Below the pieces are notes generated by a model. That model saw only the letters and a program-made list of their open reading frames with translations, did not search any database and was not told the origin of the DNA. Shown piece by piece: positions 1 through 5,838 of a stretch of 5,865 nt of DNA. Location of the stretch: NCBI GenBank assembly GCA_946187025.1, contig CAMHPM010000116.1, positions 1 through 5,865 on the forward strand, written 5' to 3'. The translations under genes were made by a program, and so were the position numbers. Source of the DNA: an uncultured Prevotellaceae bacterium (GTDB taxonomy: Bacteria; Bacteroidota; Bacteroidia; Bacteroidales; Bacteroidaceae). The number at the start of each line of letters is the position of its first letter. Position 1 is the stretch's first letter.

Positions 1-22
1 ACTGGACTGCTATGCGTATCAT
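1..22 (-). CDS. Start of a gene running off the left edge, possibly hisG (ATP phosphoribosyltransferase)
   Basis: Seen: on the minus strand an ATG at 22-20 opens a frame reading MIRIAVQ up to the window edge, and a Bacteroidota-type -7 promoter core lies about 29 bases upstream of it. Known: HisG proteins of Bacteroidales typically begin with residues close to MLRIAVQ followed by A/S-K-G-R-L. The first base of the eighth codon here is T, which is compatible with Ser. HisG catalyses the first step of histidine synthesis, joining ATP and PRPP. Inference: this is the beginning of hisG or of another protein with the same short N-terminus. Seven residues cannot establish identity, so the call rests mainly on promoter position and resemblance. 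If right, the gene is a separate transcription unit downstream of the operon and in the same orientation. Confidence 0.35.
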
Positions 23-50
23 AATTATTTGTGTGTGTTATTTTGCGGTA

Positions 51-58
51 CAAAGGTA
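51..58 (-). promoter_or_regulatory. Bacteroidota-type -7 promoter element for the gene leaving the left edge
   Basis: The minus strand reads TACCTTTG, a perfect match to the Bacteroides -7 consensus TAnnTTTG, and is followed by TACCGCAAAA. I see no clear TTTG element at the expected distance upstream (the 19-21 base position reads G/C-rich sequence), so the -33 half is weak or absent. Transcription would start around 44-47, leaving a leader of about 25 bases before the ATG at 22. The element lies after the stop of the nucleotidyltransferase gene at 130, so it would start a new unit rather than serve the operon. Confidence 0.55.
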
Positions 59-129
59 CGAATTTAAAATTAAACCGTGCCCTTTAACTGTTGTTTATTT
101 ATTGAATATTAGAACATTCATCACTCATA
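59..129. other. AT-rich intergenic spacer after the operon; no clear terminator
   Basis: This is the gap between the stop codon at 132-130 and the promoter core at 51-58. It is AT-rich. The only fold I see is a 5-bp pair (TGAAT 103-107 with ATTCA 116-120, loop of 8), with no clear U run after it, too weak to call a terminator. It contains CCCTTTAACT at 80-89, the reverse complement of ten bases inside the tandem repeat at 5839-5860. Confidence 0.5.
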
Positions 130-879
130 TCACGCAATATGCATGGTAGTGATGGCATTTTCTGCTTGAGCCAGAGTATCAAGTTTCCCCACATCCACCA
201 GCTGCATTCCTTCCATCACGTGAGCTGCCACTTTCGTGCGATGGCATACAGAGAGGTAGAAGTCGATGATTGAAAACCGCTCGGGCCAACCGCTCATCAG
301 TTCAGCAATCTGTGGCGCGACCACATGTATGCCCGAGAATGCATATCGGTCGTATTTCTCAGGCTCCAAGTCGTTGTATGGCGACCTCACCTCTCCCGTT
401 GACACATTGGTCCATCCAGCAAGACACGAGTCGGAACCGAATAACAGGTATCGCGACGTGTTACGGCGACTCACCACGAGCGTGGCAAGGCGGTCTGCCC
501 CAGAAAGGTGTGCATGATAAACATCCGGCAGGTTTATGTCGGACAATATATCGACATTGTGTATCAACACAGGGGCGGGCTGTCGGAACAACGGCATTGC
601 TTTTTTTATCGCTCCGCCAGTATCGAGCAGTTGGTTGCGTTCGTCGCTAATGGCTATTGGAATGTCGAACGAGTGGTTAGCTTCGACAAAGTCTATTATT
701 TGCTGTCCGTGATGGTGTATGTTGATTACAACGTGAGGGTCGTCACACTGTCGTTTGATTTTCTCTATCAGTATTTGTAGCAATGGCTTGCCTCCAACCG
801 GCACCAGGGCTTTTGGCATCGTGTCGGTGAGTGGCCGCAGACGTGTTCCCAGTCCTGCAGCAAGTATGAGTATGTTCAT
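130..879 (-). CDS. murU: MurU-like sugar-1-phosphate nucleotidyltransferase (probable MurNAc-1-P uridylyltransferase)
   Basis: Role: probably transfers UMP from UTP to MurNAc-1-phosphate to give UDP-MurNAc in the cytoplasm, the second step of the AmgK/MurU peptidoglycan salvage route known from Pseudomonas. Seen in the 249 residues: the nucleotide-binding signature near residues 9-23 (G-L-G-T-R, then P22-K23), LDTGGA at 85-90 for base and sugar recognition, the metal-binding Asp at 110 in HNVD, FSGIHV at 181-186, and a second metal Asp in VDVG at 228-231. These blocks align in order with my recollection of Pseudomonas MurU (LETGGG, FSGI, WVDVG followed by an AEA/AEN stretch). It is slightly longer than that enzyme. 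The start is the first in-frame ATG, 19 bases after the stop of the upstream kinase gene, with A/G-rich sequence (AAAGAT) just before it. Alternatives are another sugar-1-phosphate transferase (hexose, heptose) or a LicC-type cytidylyltransferase. The adjacent AmgK-like kinase favours MurU. The family is secure and the substrate is inferred. Confidence 0.8.
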   Translation of the reverse strand: MNILILAAGLGTRLRPLTDTMPKALVPVGGKPLLQILIEKIKRQCDDPHVVINIHHHGQQIIDFVEANHSFDIPIAISDERNQLLDTGGAIKKAMPLFRQPAPVLIHNVDILSDINLPDVYHAHLSGADRLATLVVSRRNTSRYLLFGSDSCLAGWTNVSTGEVRSPYNDLEPEKYDRYAFSGIHVVAPQIAELMSGWPERFSIIDFYLSVCHRTKVAAHVMEGMQLVDVGKLDTLAQAENAITTMHIA

Positions 880-898
880 ATCTTTAGTGCTATACCTT

Positions 899-2347
899 TT
901 ATTCCAACACCTCTGTTATGCCTTGTTCCCTATGAGTGAGTATCACCTTCACTCCGAATTTCTCGTGAAGATGCCATGCCATCTGCTGAGCACAATAGAC
1001 ACTGCGATGCTGGCCGCCAGTGCATCCGAACGAAACCATCAGGCTTGTGAAGTCGCGTTCGATGAATCGCTGTGCATGGAAATCGACGACAGGATAGATG
1101 TGTTCGAGAAAACTGAGTATCTCGCCATCCTTTTCGAGGAAGTCGATTACTGGCTTATCGCGTCCTGTCATGTATTTATACTCTATATACCGGCCTGGAT
1201 TGTTGGTACCGCGGCAGTCAAACACATATCCACCACCGTTTCCACTCTCGTCTTGTGGCAGTCCGTTCTTGTATGCAAAGCTGAATACCCTTACCACCAG
1301 GTTTGGTTTCTTCGACTGAGAAGGATCGAATTTGCGCCGATGCTCGTCGTCGATAAGCAGTTCTGCCACTTGCTTCAGGTATGGGTAGTCGTTGATAACA
1401 CCCTTCTTCACCAGCCACTCCAGGTTGTTGATTGCCGGCGGAATGCTCTGCACGAAGTGCTGCTTCTTCTCCCACAACCCACGGAATCCATAGGCACCCA
1501 GCACCTGCATGGTGCGGAAGAGGACGAAGAGCCGGAGATGTCGCACAAATTCCTCACGACTGATTGTGCGATACTGCATGAGCGACGTGAGATACACGTC
1601 GATGAGTTCGTTCTTCAGATCTTCCGGATAGTTGGCCGAAGCTTGCCACAGGAACGATGCCACGTCATAGTATATAGGTCCGCGGCGACCTCCCTGGAAG
1701 TCGATATAGCGAGGGGTGCCATCTACTATCATCACGTTTCGCGACTGGAAATCGCGATACATAAACGTGTTGTTGTTTTCTGCCAGCAATTCGACCGTGA
1801 GTTTCTGGAAGTCTTCCTGCAACTTCACCTCGTTGAATTCGATGCCACGCAGCTTGACAAAGCAGTATTTGAAGTAATTGAGGTCGAACATGATACTCAT
1901 GGCATCCATCGAAGCCACAGGGTAGCACTGCTGGAACACATATCCGCTTGCACCCTTATACTGGAAGTGTGGCAGGTCGGCAATGACTCGCCGCAACATC
2001 TGGCGTGCTGCCTCATTATACTGGCCTTCGGCATTGCGGTTGGCTCGTATATATTCCTGCAGAGTCTGCGTACCGAGGTTTTCCTGCAGATAGCATGTGT
2101 GGTCTTCACTTATGCCATATACATGTGGTACGGGCAGTCCTTTCTCGGCAAACAGCTTGGCCAGTTTACAAAATGCAAGGTTCTCGCCTGGCGATTTGCT
2201 CACCACACCATATATGCTTTGCCCGTCTTCGCCTGTCATGCAGAAATATTTGCGGCTGCTGCCTCCGCCGCCAAACAGATGTTCGACAGTTACAGGCTTC
2301 TTTCCTGTCACTTGTTGGTAGAGATCTATCAGTTTTTCCTTTTCCAT
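899..2347 (-). CDS. AmgK-like amino-sugar kinase fused to a RapZ C-terminal domain
   Basis: A 482-residue two-domain protein. Residues about 5-330 are an APH/choline-kinase-type phosphotransferase. It has a Gly-rich loop (FGGGGSSRKYF, 25-35), GLPVPHVYG near 70-78, a catalytic loop YRDFQSRN (197-204, catalytic Asp199) and a metal-binding IDFQ (215-218) followed by GPIYYDVASF. These match AmgK, the kinase that phosphorylates MurNAc or GlcNAc at C1. Residues about 348-482 match the C-terminal domain of RapZ (formerly YhbJ/YvcJ): FDCRG (376-380), TGRDKPVIDFL (394-404) and the phosphate-binding loop GCTGGQHRSV (441-450). In E. coli RapZ this domain binds glucosamine-6-phosphate and regulatory RNA. 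RapZ's own N-terminal P-loop domain is absent. The ATG at 2347 lies inside the end of the permease gene (19-base overlap), implying translational coupling; the next Met is residue 37, inside the kinase fold. Oddity: Tyr197 replaces the His of the usual HRD motif. The domain calls are strong; substrate and sensing role are inferred. Confidence 0.85.
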   Translation of the reverse strand: MEKEKLIDLYQQVTGKKPVTVEHLFGGGGSSRKYFCMTGEDGQSIYGVVSKSPGENLAFCKLAKLFAEKGLPVPHVYGISEDHTCYLQENLGTQTLQEYIRANRNAEGQYNEAARQMLRRVIADLPHFQYKGASGYVFQQCYPVASMDAMSIMFDLNYFKYCFVKLRGIEFNEVKLQEDFQKLTVELLAENNNTFMYRDFQSRNVMIVDGTPRYIDFQGGRRGPIYYDVASFLWQASANYPEDLKNELIDVYLTSLMQYRTISREEFVRHLRLFVLFRTMQVLGAYGFRGLWEKKQHFVQSIPPAINNLEWLVKKGVINDYPYLKQVAELLIDDEHRRKFDPSQSKKPNLVVRVFSFAYKNGLPQDESGNGGGYVFDCRGTNNPGRYIEYKYMTGRDKPVIDFLEKDGEILSFLEHIYPVVDFHAQRFIERDFTSLMVSFGCTGGQHRSVYCAQQMAWHLHEKFGVKVILTHREQGITEVLE

Positions 2348-3525
2348 ATAGTCATCACTTTTGTGTATATTGTTATAATGTTGAATATTGAGACAATGAG
2401 CAGCAATACCACTCCCACCCCGACAGCCGTACTGATGGCCGGGACATTGAAGTCTGGGAAGAACGAGCGGAACATGTCAAGATAGTATTGTCGTATGACA
2501 ATGAGCAGCACTGTTGCCAGAACGAGCACAAGTAGGTTCAGGCCTACAGTGAGCAGTTGGTAAGGCATTGCGACACGTGCCGGGCTGTAGCCGATGAGCA
2601 ACAGGTTTTCGAGTTTCGTGCTGTTTTTCTCTACCAGCAGATATACCGAAAGCATAAGGATGTAGAGCGACAGGATGCAGATGACGAGTCCTACGGTCAT
2701 CACGATTCCCACGATGAGGCGCAACATGTATGTAGTCTTGCTTGCATCGAGCTTGTCACGGTCGGTTTCGTAATTATTGTCTTGCAGGTATGCAGCAATA
2801 CGTTCGTCGGCTGGGTTGCCCACTTCGGCTATGAGTCGTGTCGGTGCAGCGTCGGTGGTCCCTGCATATTCGACATTCGCCCAATTCATGAAACTCCACG
2901 GCACCAATATCGTGTTCAGCCGGTTGCTGAATCCGACGATACGTCCGTCGAAGTCTTGCCGGCGTCCTCCCGACACTTCGATTCCGATTCGTATTGCCCC
3001 CAACACTCCTTCCGACAACTTTGGCAGGTTGCGGCTCTGTGCATATCCAAAGTTATAGAGGTCGAGATAGTTGCGAGGCAGGATGATTGGCACCTCGCGC
3101 TCTCCCGCTTTGTATGTCCAATCGTCGGTATTGACATCTACAAACTCGTCGGGCACTGCCTCAAAGAACATTTCGGTCGAAAAGTTGGTTGTTGCGTCGA
3201 GGCCGAATGTTGCCTTCACATCGAATGCCGACGAAGCGAACTTGCCCATACGTTCCACAAATGGCTGTTCTGCCAGTTTCTGAATCTCGCCCAGAGTGAA
3301 AACCGACGACCGGCCGGTGAGTGCCTGAATGGTGCTGACTGGTTTGTTGATGATGATGTAGGTGGATTTCATGAAGCTGTCTTCCGACCTATACACGGCC
3401 TGCGTATCGGTATAGAACTGAAGGCCCAGCATGACGATTGTCATGCCTGCCAGGTTGGCCAGGGCAAAGCCTGCCAGCTGTGGTATGCTTATATGCTTGC
3501 GCAATAGTTTCCAGACGAGGTTCAT
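2329..3525 (-). CDS. ABC transporter permease, FtsX/MacB-type
   Basis: A 398-residue inner-membrane protein. Seen: one hydrophobic segment near the N-terminus (about 15-36), a soluble region of roughly 230 residues (about 37-266), then three hydrophobic segments (about 267-297, 320-345, 363-388) and a short basic tail. One helix, a large extracytoplasmic domain, then three helices is the topology of the FtsX-like/MacB/LolC permeases, which are usually mechanotransmitters or lipoprotein extractors rather than channels. LENLLLIGYSP (305-314) after the second helix resembles the cytoplasmic coupling segment of the family. The large periplasmic domain argues against true FtsX, whose loop is smaller. 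The start overlaps the ATPase stop by 4 bases (ATGA), so the two form one transporter, probably a homodimer of permeases with two ATPases. The substrate is unknown; candidates include lipoprotein handling and control of envelope enzymes. The family call is good and the function is open. Confidence 0.8.
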   Translation of the reverse strand: MNLVWKLLRKHISIPQLAGFALANLAGMTIVMLGLQFYTDTQAVYRSEDSFMKSTYIIINKPVSTIQALTGRSSVFTLGEIQKLAEQPFVERMGKFASSAFDVKATFGLDATTNFSTEMFFEAVPDEFVDVNTDDWTYKAGEREVPIILPRNYLDLYNFGYAQSRNLPKLSEGVLGAIRIGIEVSGGRRQDFDGRIVGFSNRLNTILVPWSFMNWANVEYAGTTDAAPTRLIAEVGNPADERIAAYLQDNNYETDRDKLDASKTTYMLRLIVGIVMTVGLVICILSLYILMLSVYLLVEKNSTKLENLLLIGYSPARVAMPYQLLTVGLNLLVLVLATVLLIVIRQYYLDMFRSFFPDFNVPAISTAVGVGVVLLLIVSIFNIITIYTKVMTIWKRKN

Positions 3526-4166
3526 AGTGCTAATGTTTTGTCGTAGTTCAGTTCTATATGTTTACCAATACTTGTGACCACCACACCTGCTCCCTGTCGG
3601 CGAGCCTCGGCTGTGAGCAGTTCACCCACAATCTGTGAGTTGGTATCGTCGAGGTGGCTTATGGGTTCATCAACGAAAATGAAGTCGAACGGCTGACACA
3701 ATGCACGTATGAGTGCAACGCGTTGTTGCTGTCCGAACGACATACGTGCCACCCGTGTGTGTTTGCGGTCGGCTATTCCGAGGCGGTCGAACCACTCGTC
3801 AACCTGTCGGGCGGTCTGGAAGCCTGTCAGCTTGTTTTTTATCTCGATGTTCTCCCATGCCGTGAGTTCGGGAAACAAGCGTAGCTCTTGCCACAGGAGC
3901 GACAGGTGGCGCTGACGTAGTTCCACCCACTCTCGTGTTCCGAGTGTAGATATGTCGGTGTGGTCGAACAAGATTTGTCCGTCGTAATCGTGACGGTAGC
4001 CGTAGATGTAGCTGCATAGCGACGACTTGCCTGTACCCGAATTAGCCTCGACCAGATAGAGGCGGTCTCGTTCCAGGTTCACGTCTTTCTGCCACACATC
4101 GCTTGCCACATCGGTGCGCGATGCAAACACCTGCGGCAGGATATTGTGAAGTTGTATTTTGTCCAT
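3522..4166 (-). CDS. ABC transporter ATP-binding protein with non-canonical motifs
   Basis: A 214-residue nucleotide-binding subunit that would power the permease translated immediately after it (4-base ATGA overlap). Motifs in order: Walker A ANSGTGKSS (41-49), Q-loop Gln93 in LWQEL, ABC signature MSFGQQQR (142-149), Walker B FDFIFVDEP (160-168, catalytic Glu167) and D-loop SHLDD (170-174). Order and spacing fit the LolD/FtsE/MacB-type ATPases. Oddities: the first Gly of Walker A is Ala41; the second signature Gly is Phe144; and where the switch histidine of the H-loop is expected (usually TH after the last core strand) the sequence reads VVVTSIGKH (195-203), with Ser199 in its place. The protein also ends soon after that point, without the usual longer tail. 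The Walker Lys, the Glu and the D-loop are intact, so ATP binding is likely and hydrolysis is plausible. The start ATG at 4166 follows a 76-base gap after the lipoprotein gene. Confidence 0.85.
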   Translation of the reverse strand: MDKIQLHNILPQVFASRTDVASDVWQKDVNLERDRLYLVEANSGTGKSSLCSYIYGYRHDYDGQILFDHTDISTLGTREWVELRQRHLSLLWQELRLFPELTAWENIEIKNKLTGFQTARQVDEWFDRLGIADRKHTRVARMSFGQQQRVALIRALCQPFDFIFVDEPISHLDDTNSQIVGELLTAEARRQGAGVVVTSIGKHIELNYDKTLAL

Positions 4167-4242
4167 TCGTATGTATTGATGTTATTGTTCCGTCAATAAT
4201 AGCAAACTGCTCCTGATGGCGAAAACAGAGGAATATTCAGAA
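4167..4242 (-). other. Intercistronic gap with a small AT-rich inverted repeat
   Basis: This 76-base space separates the lipoprotein stop (4245-4243) from the ATPase start. It contains TTATTG (4182-4187) and CAATAA (4194-4199) around a 6-base loop, a possible 6-bp hairpin. An alternative pairing is TATTGA 4174-4179 with TCAATA 4193-4198. There is no U run after it and I find no TAnnTTTG promoter core here. It could be an RNA processing or stabilising structure that lets the lipoprotein be made at a different level from the transporter, or it may mean nothing. Confidence 0.25.
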
Positions 4243-5700
4243 CTACCATAATTGTCCTAATACGACATGGAGCAGTTCTGCAATGATATTGTTGTTTTTG
4301 TTTGCCATATTGACTGTCACGACGAGCTCGCCGCTGCGTGCCGATGCAGCCGTAATGGTCGATAGCTTGGGGTTCAGCTTCGATGCGTCGAACATCATAA
4401 ACATGTTCTTGCCGCTTATCTCGCCGGCAAAAGCATTTTGTCCCTGAGCCTGCAGGGCTTCGTAGCGTGAATTGCCGAAATAGAGTGTCTTGTCGGCGGC
4501 AGCCATGAAGAAGTCGGTGTCGTCGGCATGTATGCTGTATTCGCCCTCGGCCAGTTGGTTGAGTTTTATTCCGTAGTCGCGCGCCGATTCCATCCAGTAG
4601 TCGGCATCGGCCATGAAGTCGGTATTGGCCACTTCGGCATACATCCTCATATTGAGGTCCTCATGTATGTCGTTTGCGTTGGTATGGGTTACGAGCATCA
4701 CGTCGCCATCGATGGCACGAATCATAGCCTCGACATCCACACCAAGTCCTGCGGCAAGCAGTTTTTCCTTCATGCCTGGCAGACTTTTCAGCAGGTTGAG
4801 CAGTGTGGTTCCGTCGGCGCCGAAGAGCATCCACGCTGTACTTCCACGTGGAATCTTGTTGACGAAACCTGTGCCTATAGGTTTCAGGGCTGAATACTTC
4901 TTGTCTATCTCGGCCTGAATCTTGTCGTTGGAGCTGAACATAAGCGAGCTGAGTGTTACACTGCCATTTTGGAAATCGAGTCCTGCCACGAGTTCCACAT
5001 CCGAGTATTTTGCGCCTGCAGGCATCATTGGCCGCATAGCGTCTTTCACTCCGTCGGGTGCAACAGCGAGATTCACATACAGGCTTATGTCGTCGCCCTT
5101 TGTTTCCTTCAGTTGATTGAACCGACTGGTTGCAGCAAACGACTGGTCGGCCGGCTGGGTCATGAGTGCAAGCATCGTGCGGTCGTTGACCAGCTGGGCC
5201 TGTGAGTACATCATGAGCAGCGTATTGTCGTTCCACACCATGTTTACCTCGTCGAGCAGGCGACTCCATGCCAGGTCGTCATGTTGTTTCACTTTGCTAC
5301 ATACGCCCCACCCTGCAAGTCGCGACACAAACTCATCGAGCAGTGACGAGTCGTCAACCTTGAGCGACAGTCCCACTTGGTCGCCCACCTTAAACAGATA
5401 GGCTGCCTTGCTGAAATCCACGCCCATCACCGACGGGTCTTTGGCAAATGCCACCAATGCCTCGCTGGCGCCGCCGGCAAGGGCTTGGTTCTTACTGAGG
5501 TTGCTCAATGCGAGCTTATACCATATCGTGCGTGTCACATCGCTCTTGCGCACCAGTTCGTCGAGTCTGACGGCTGCAACGGCGTCGGCATCGGCCGGCA
5601 CCACGGTCACATAGTCAGCGGCCTTTTCGTCTGTGCAACCTGCAAGCAGGCTCACGACGATTGCCAGGCTGACCGACAAGTATTTCATTTGTTTTGTCAT
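4243..5700 (-). CDS. DUF4836-like lipoprotein
   Basis: A 485-residue predicted lipoprotein of unknown function. Seen: a short basic N-terminus (K3, K6), a hydrophobic stretch (about 7-20) and the lipobox LLAGC with Cys22 as the predicted acylated residue. The mature part starts with VTVVPADADAVAAVRLDEL (31-49), the type of opening I associate with the Bacteroidota family DUF4836, and a later KIPRGSTAWMLFG block (282-294) also fits. Length is usual for that family. No enzyme motif was recognised. Residues after the Cys are T-D-E-K, acidic at +2 and +3 from the Cys, which may favour surface export in Bacteroidota. The ATG at 5700 lies about 25 bases below the predicted transcription start; an ATG at 5688 (Met5) would also keep a working signal peptide. 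As first gene of the operon it may be the envelope partner of the ABC pair, which is inference. Confidence 0.75.
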   Translation of the reverse strand: MTKQMKYLSVSLAIVVSLLAGCTDEKAADYVTVVPADADAVAAVRLDELVRKSDVTRTIWYKLALSNLSKNQALAGGASEALVAFAKDPSVMGVDFSKAAYLFKVGDQVGLSLKVDDSSLLDEFVSRLAGWGVCSKVKQHDDLAWSRLLDEVNMVWNDNTLLMMYSQAQLVNDRTMLALMTQPADQSFAATSRFNQLKETKGDDISLYVNLAVAPDGVKDAMRPMMPAGAKYSDVELVAGLDFQNGSVTLSSLMFSSNDKIQAEIDKKYSALKPIGTGFVNKIPRGSTAWMLFGADGTTLLNLLKSLPGMKEKLLAAGLGVDVEAMIRAIDGDVMLVTHTNANDIHEDLNMRMYAEVANTDFMADADYWMESARDYGIKLNQLAEGEYSIHADDTDFFMAAADKTLYFGNSRYEALQAQGQNAFAGEISGKNMFMMFDASKLNPKLSTITAASARSGELVVTVNMANKNNNIIAELLHVVLGQLW

Positions 5701-5729
5701 ATTTATGTTGGCTTAGTCCTAAAATCATG

Positions 5730-5761
5730 CAAAGTTATGGAGAATTCCTGACATCAACAAA
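5730..5761 (-). promoter_or_regulatory. Bacteroidota-type promoter of the five-gene operon
   Basis: On the minus strand, TTTG at 5761-5758 is followed after exactly 20 bases by TAACTTTG at 5737-5730. This matches the Bacteroides sigma-ABfr consensus (TTTG, about 19-21 bases, TAnnTTTG) in both elements and spacing. Transcription would begin near 5723-5726, giving a leader of about 25 bases to the lipoprotein ATG at 5700. It is the only match with both elements that I found ahead of the operon, so it is the probable promoter for all five genes. Confidence 0.75.
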
Positions 5762-5838
5762 CATTTAACAGTTTTTTATGTTTTTTAGGGGGCAGAACCT
5801 GTTATTACAAGCATCCTTTCACACATTATTATTTATAT
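5762..5838. other. Upstream intergenic region, no gene seen
   Basis: This is AT-rich sequence between the promoter and the tandem repeat. It has T-rich tracts on the plus strand (5772-5777 and 5781-5786) followed by a run of G. Five bases AACAG at 5767-5771 could pair with CTGTT at 5799-5803 across a 27-base loop, which is too open to call a hairpin. The A tracts lie just upstream of the minus-strand promoter and could act as an UP-like element, but nothing here proves it. Confidence 0.4.

Noticed and set aside
103..120. Possible terminator hairpin after the nucleotidyltransferase gene
   Set aside because: The pairing is only 5 bp, AT-rich, with an 8-base loop and no clear U run.
899..1310. 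Full RapZ protein encoded here
   Set aside because: Only the C-terminal RapZ domain is present; the upstream part is an APH/AmgK fold, not the P-loop domain of RapZ.
755..2485. A 576-codon open frame on the plus strand opposite the kinase-RapZ gene
   Set aside because: It runs antisense to a gene with clear kinase and RapZ motifs, its translation shows no recognisable domain and is rich in His, Leu and Val, and no promoter core was found for it. Long antisense frames are a common by-product of codon bias in the real gene.
2557..3507. A 316-codon open frame on the plus strand opposite the permease gene
   Set aside because: It is Cys- and His-rich with no domain, lies entirely within the permease gene, and the minus-strand product has clear membrane segments and ATGA coupling to its ATPase.
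3522..4166. Identity as FtsE, with the permease as FtsX
   Set aside because: The permease has an extracytoplasmic domain of about 230 residues and a MacB/LolC-like layout, and the ATPase lacks typical FtsE motif details, so only the broader family is supported.
4661..5269. A 202-codon minus-strand frame inside the lipoprotein gene
   Set aside because: It is an out-of-frame shadow; its translation is rich in Arg, Cys and Gln with no domain, while the overlapping frame has a lipobox and DUF4836-like blocks.
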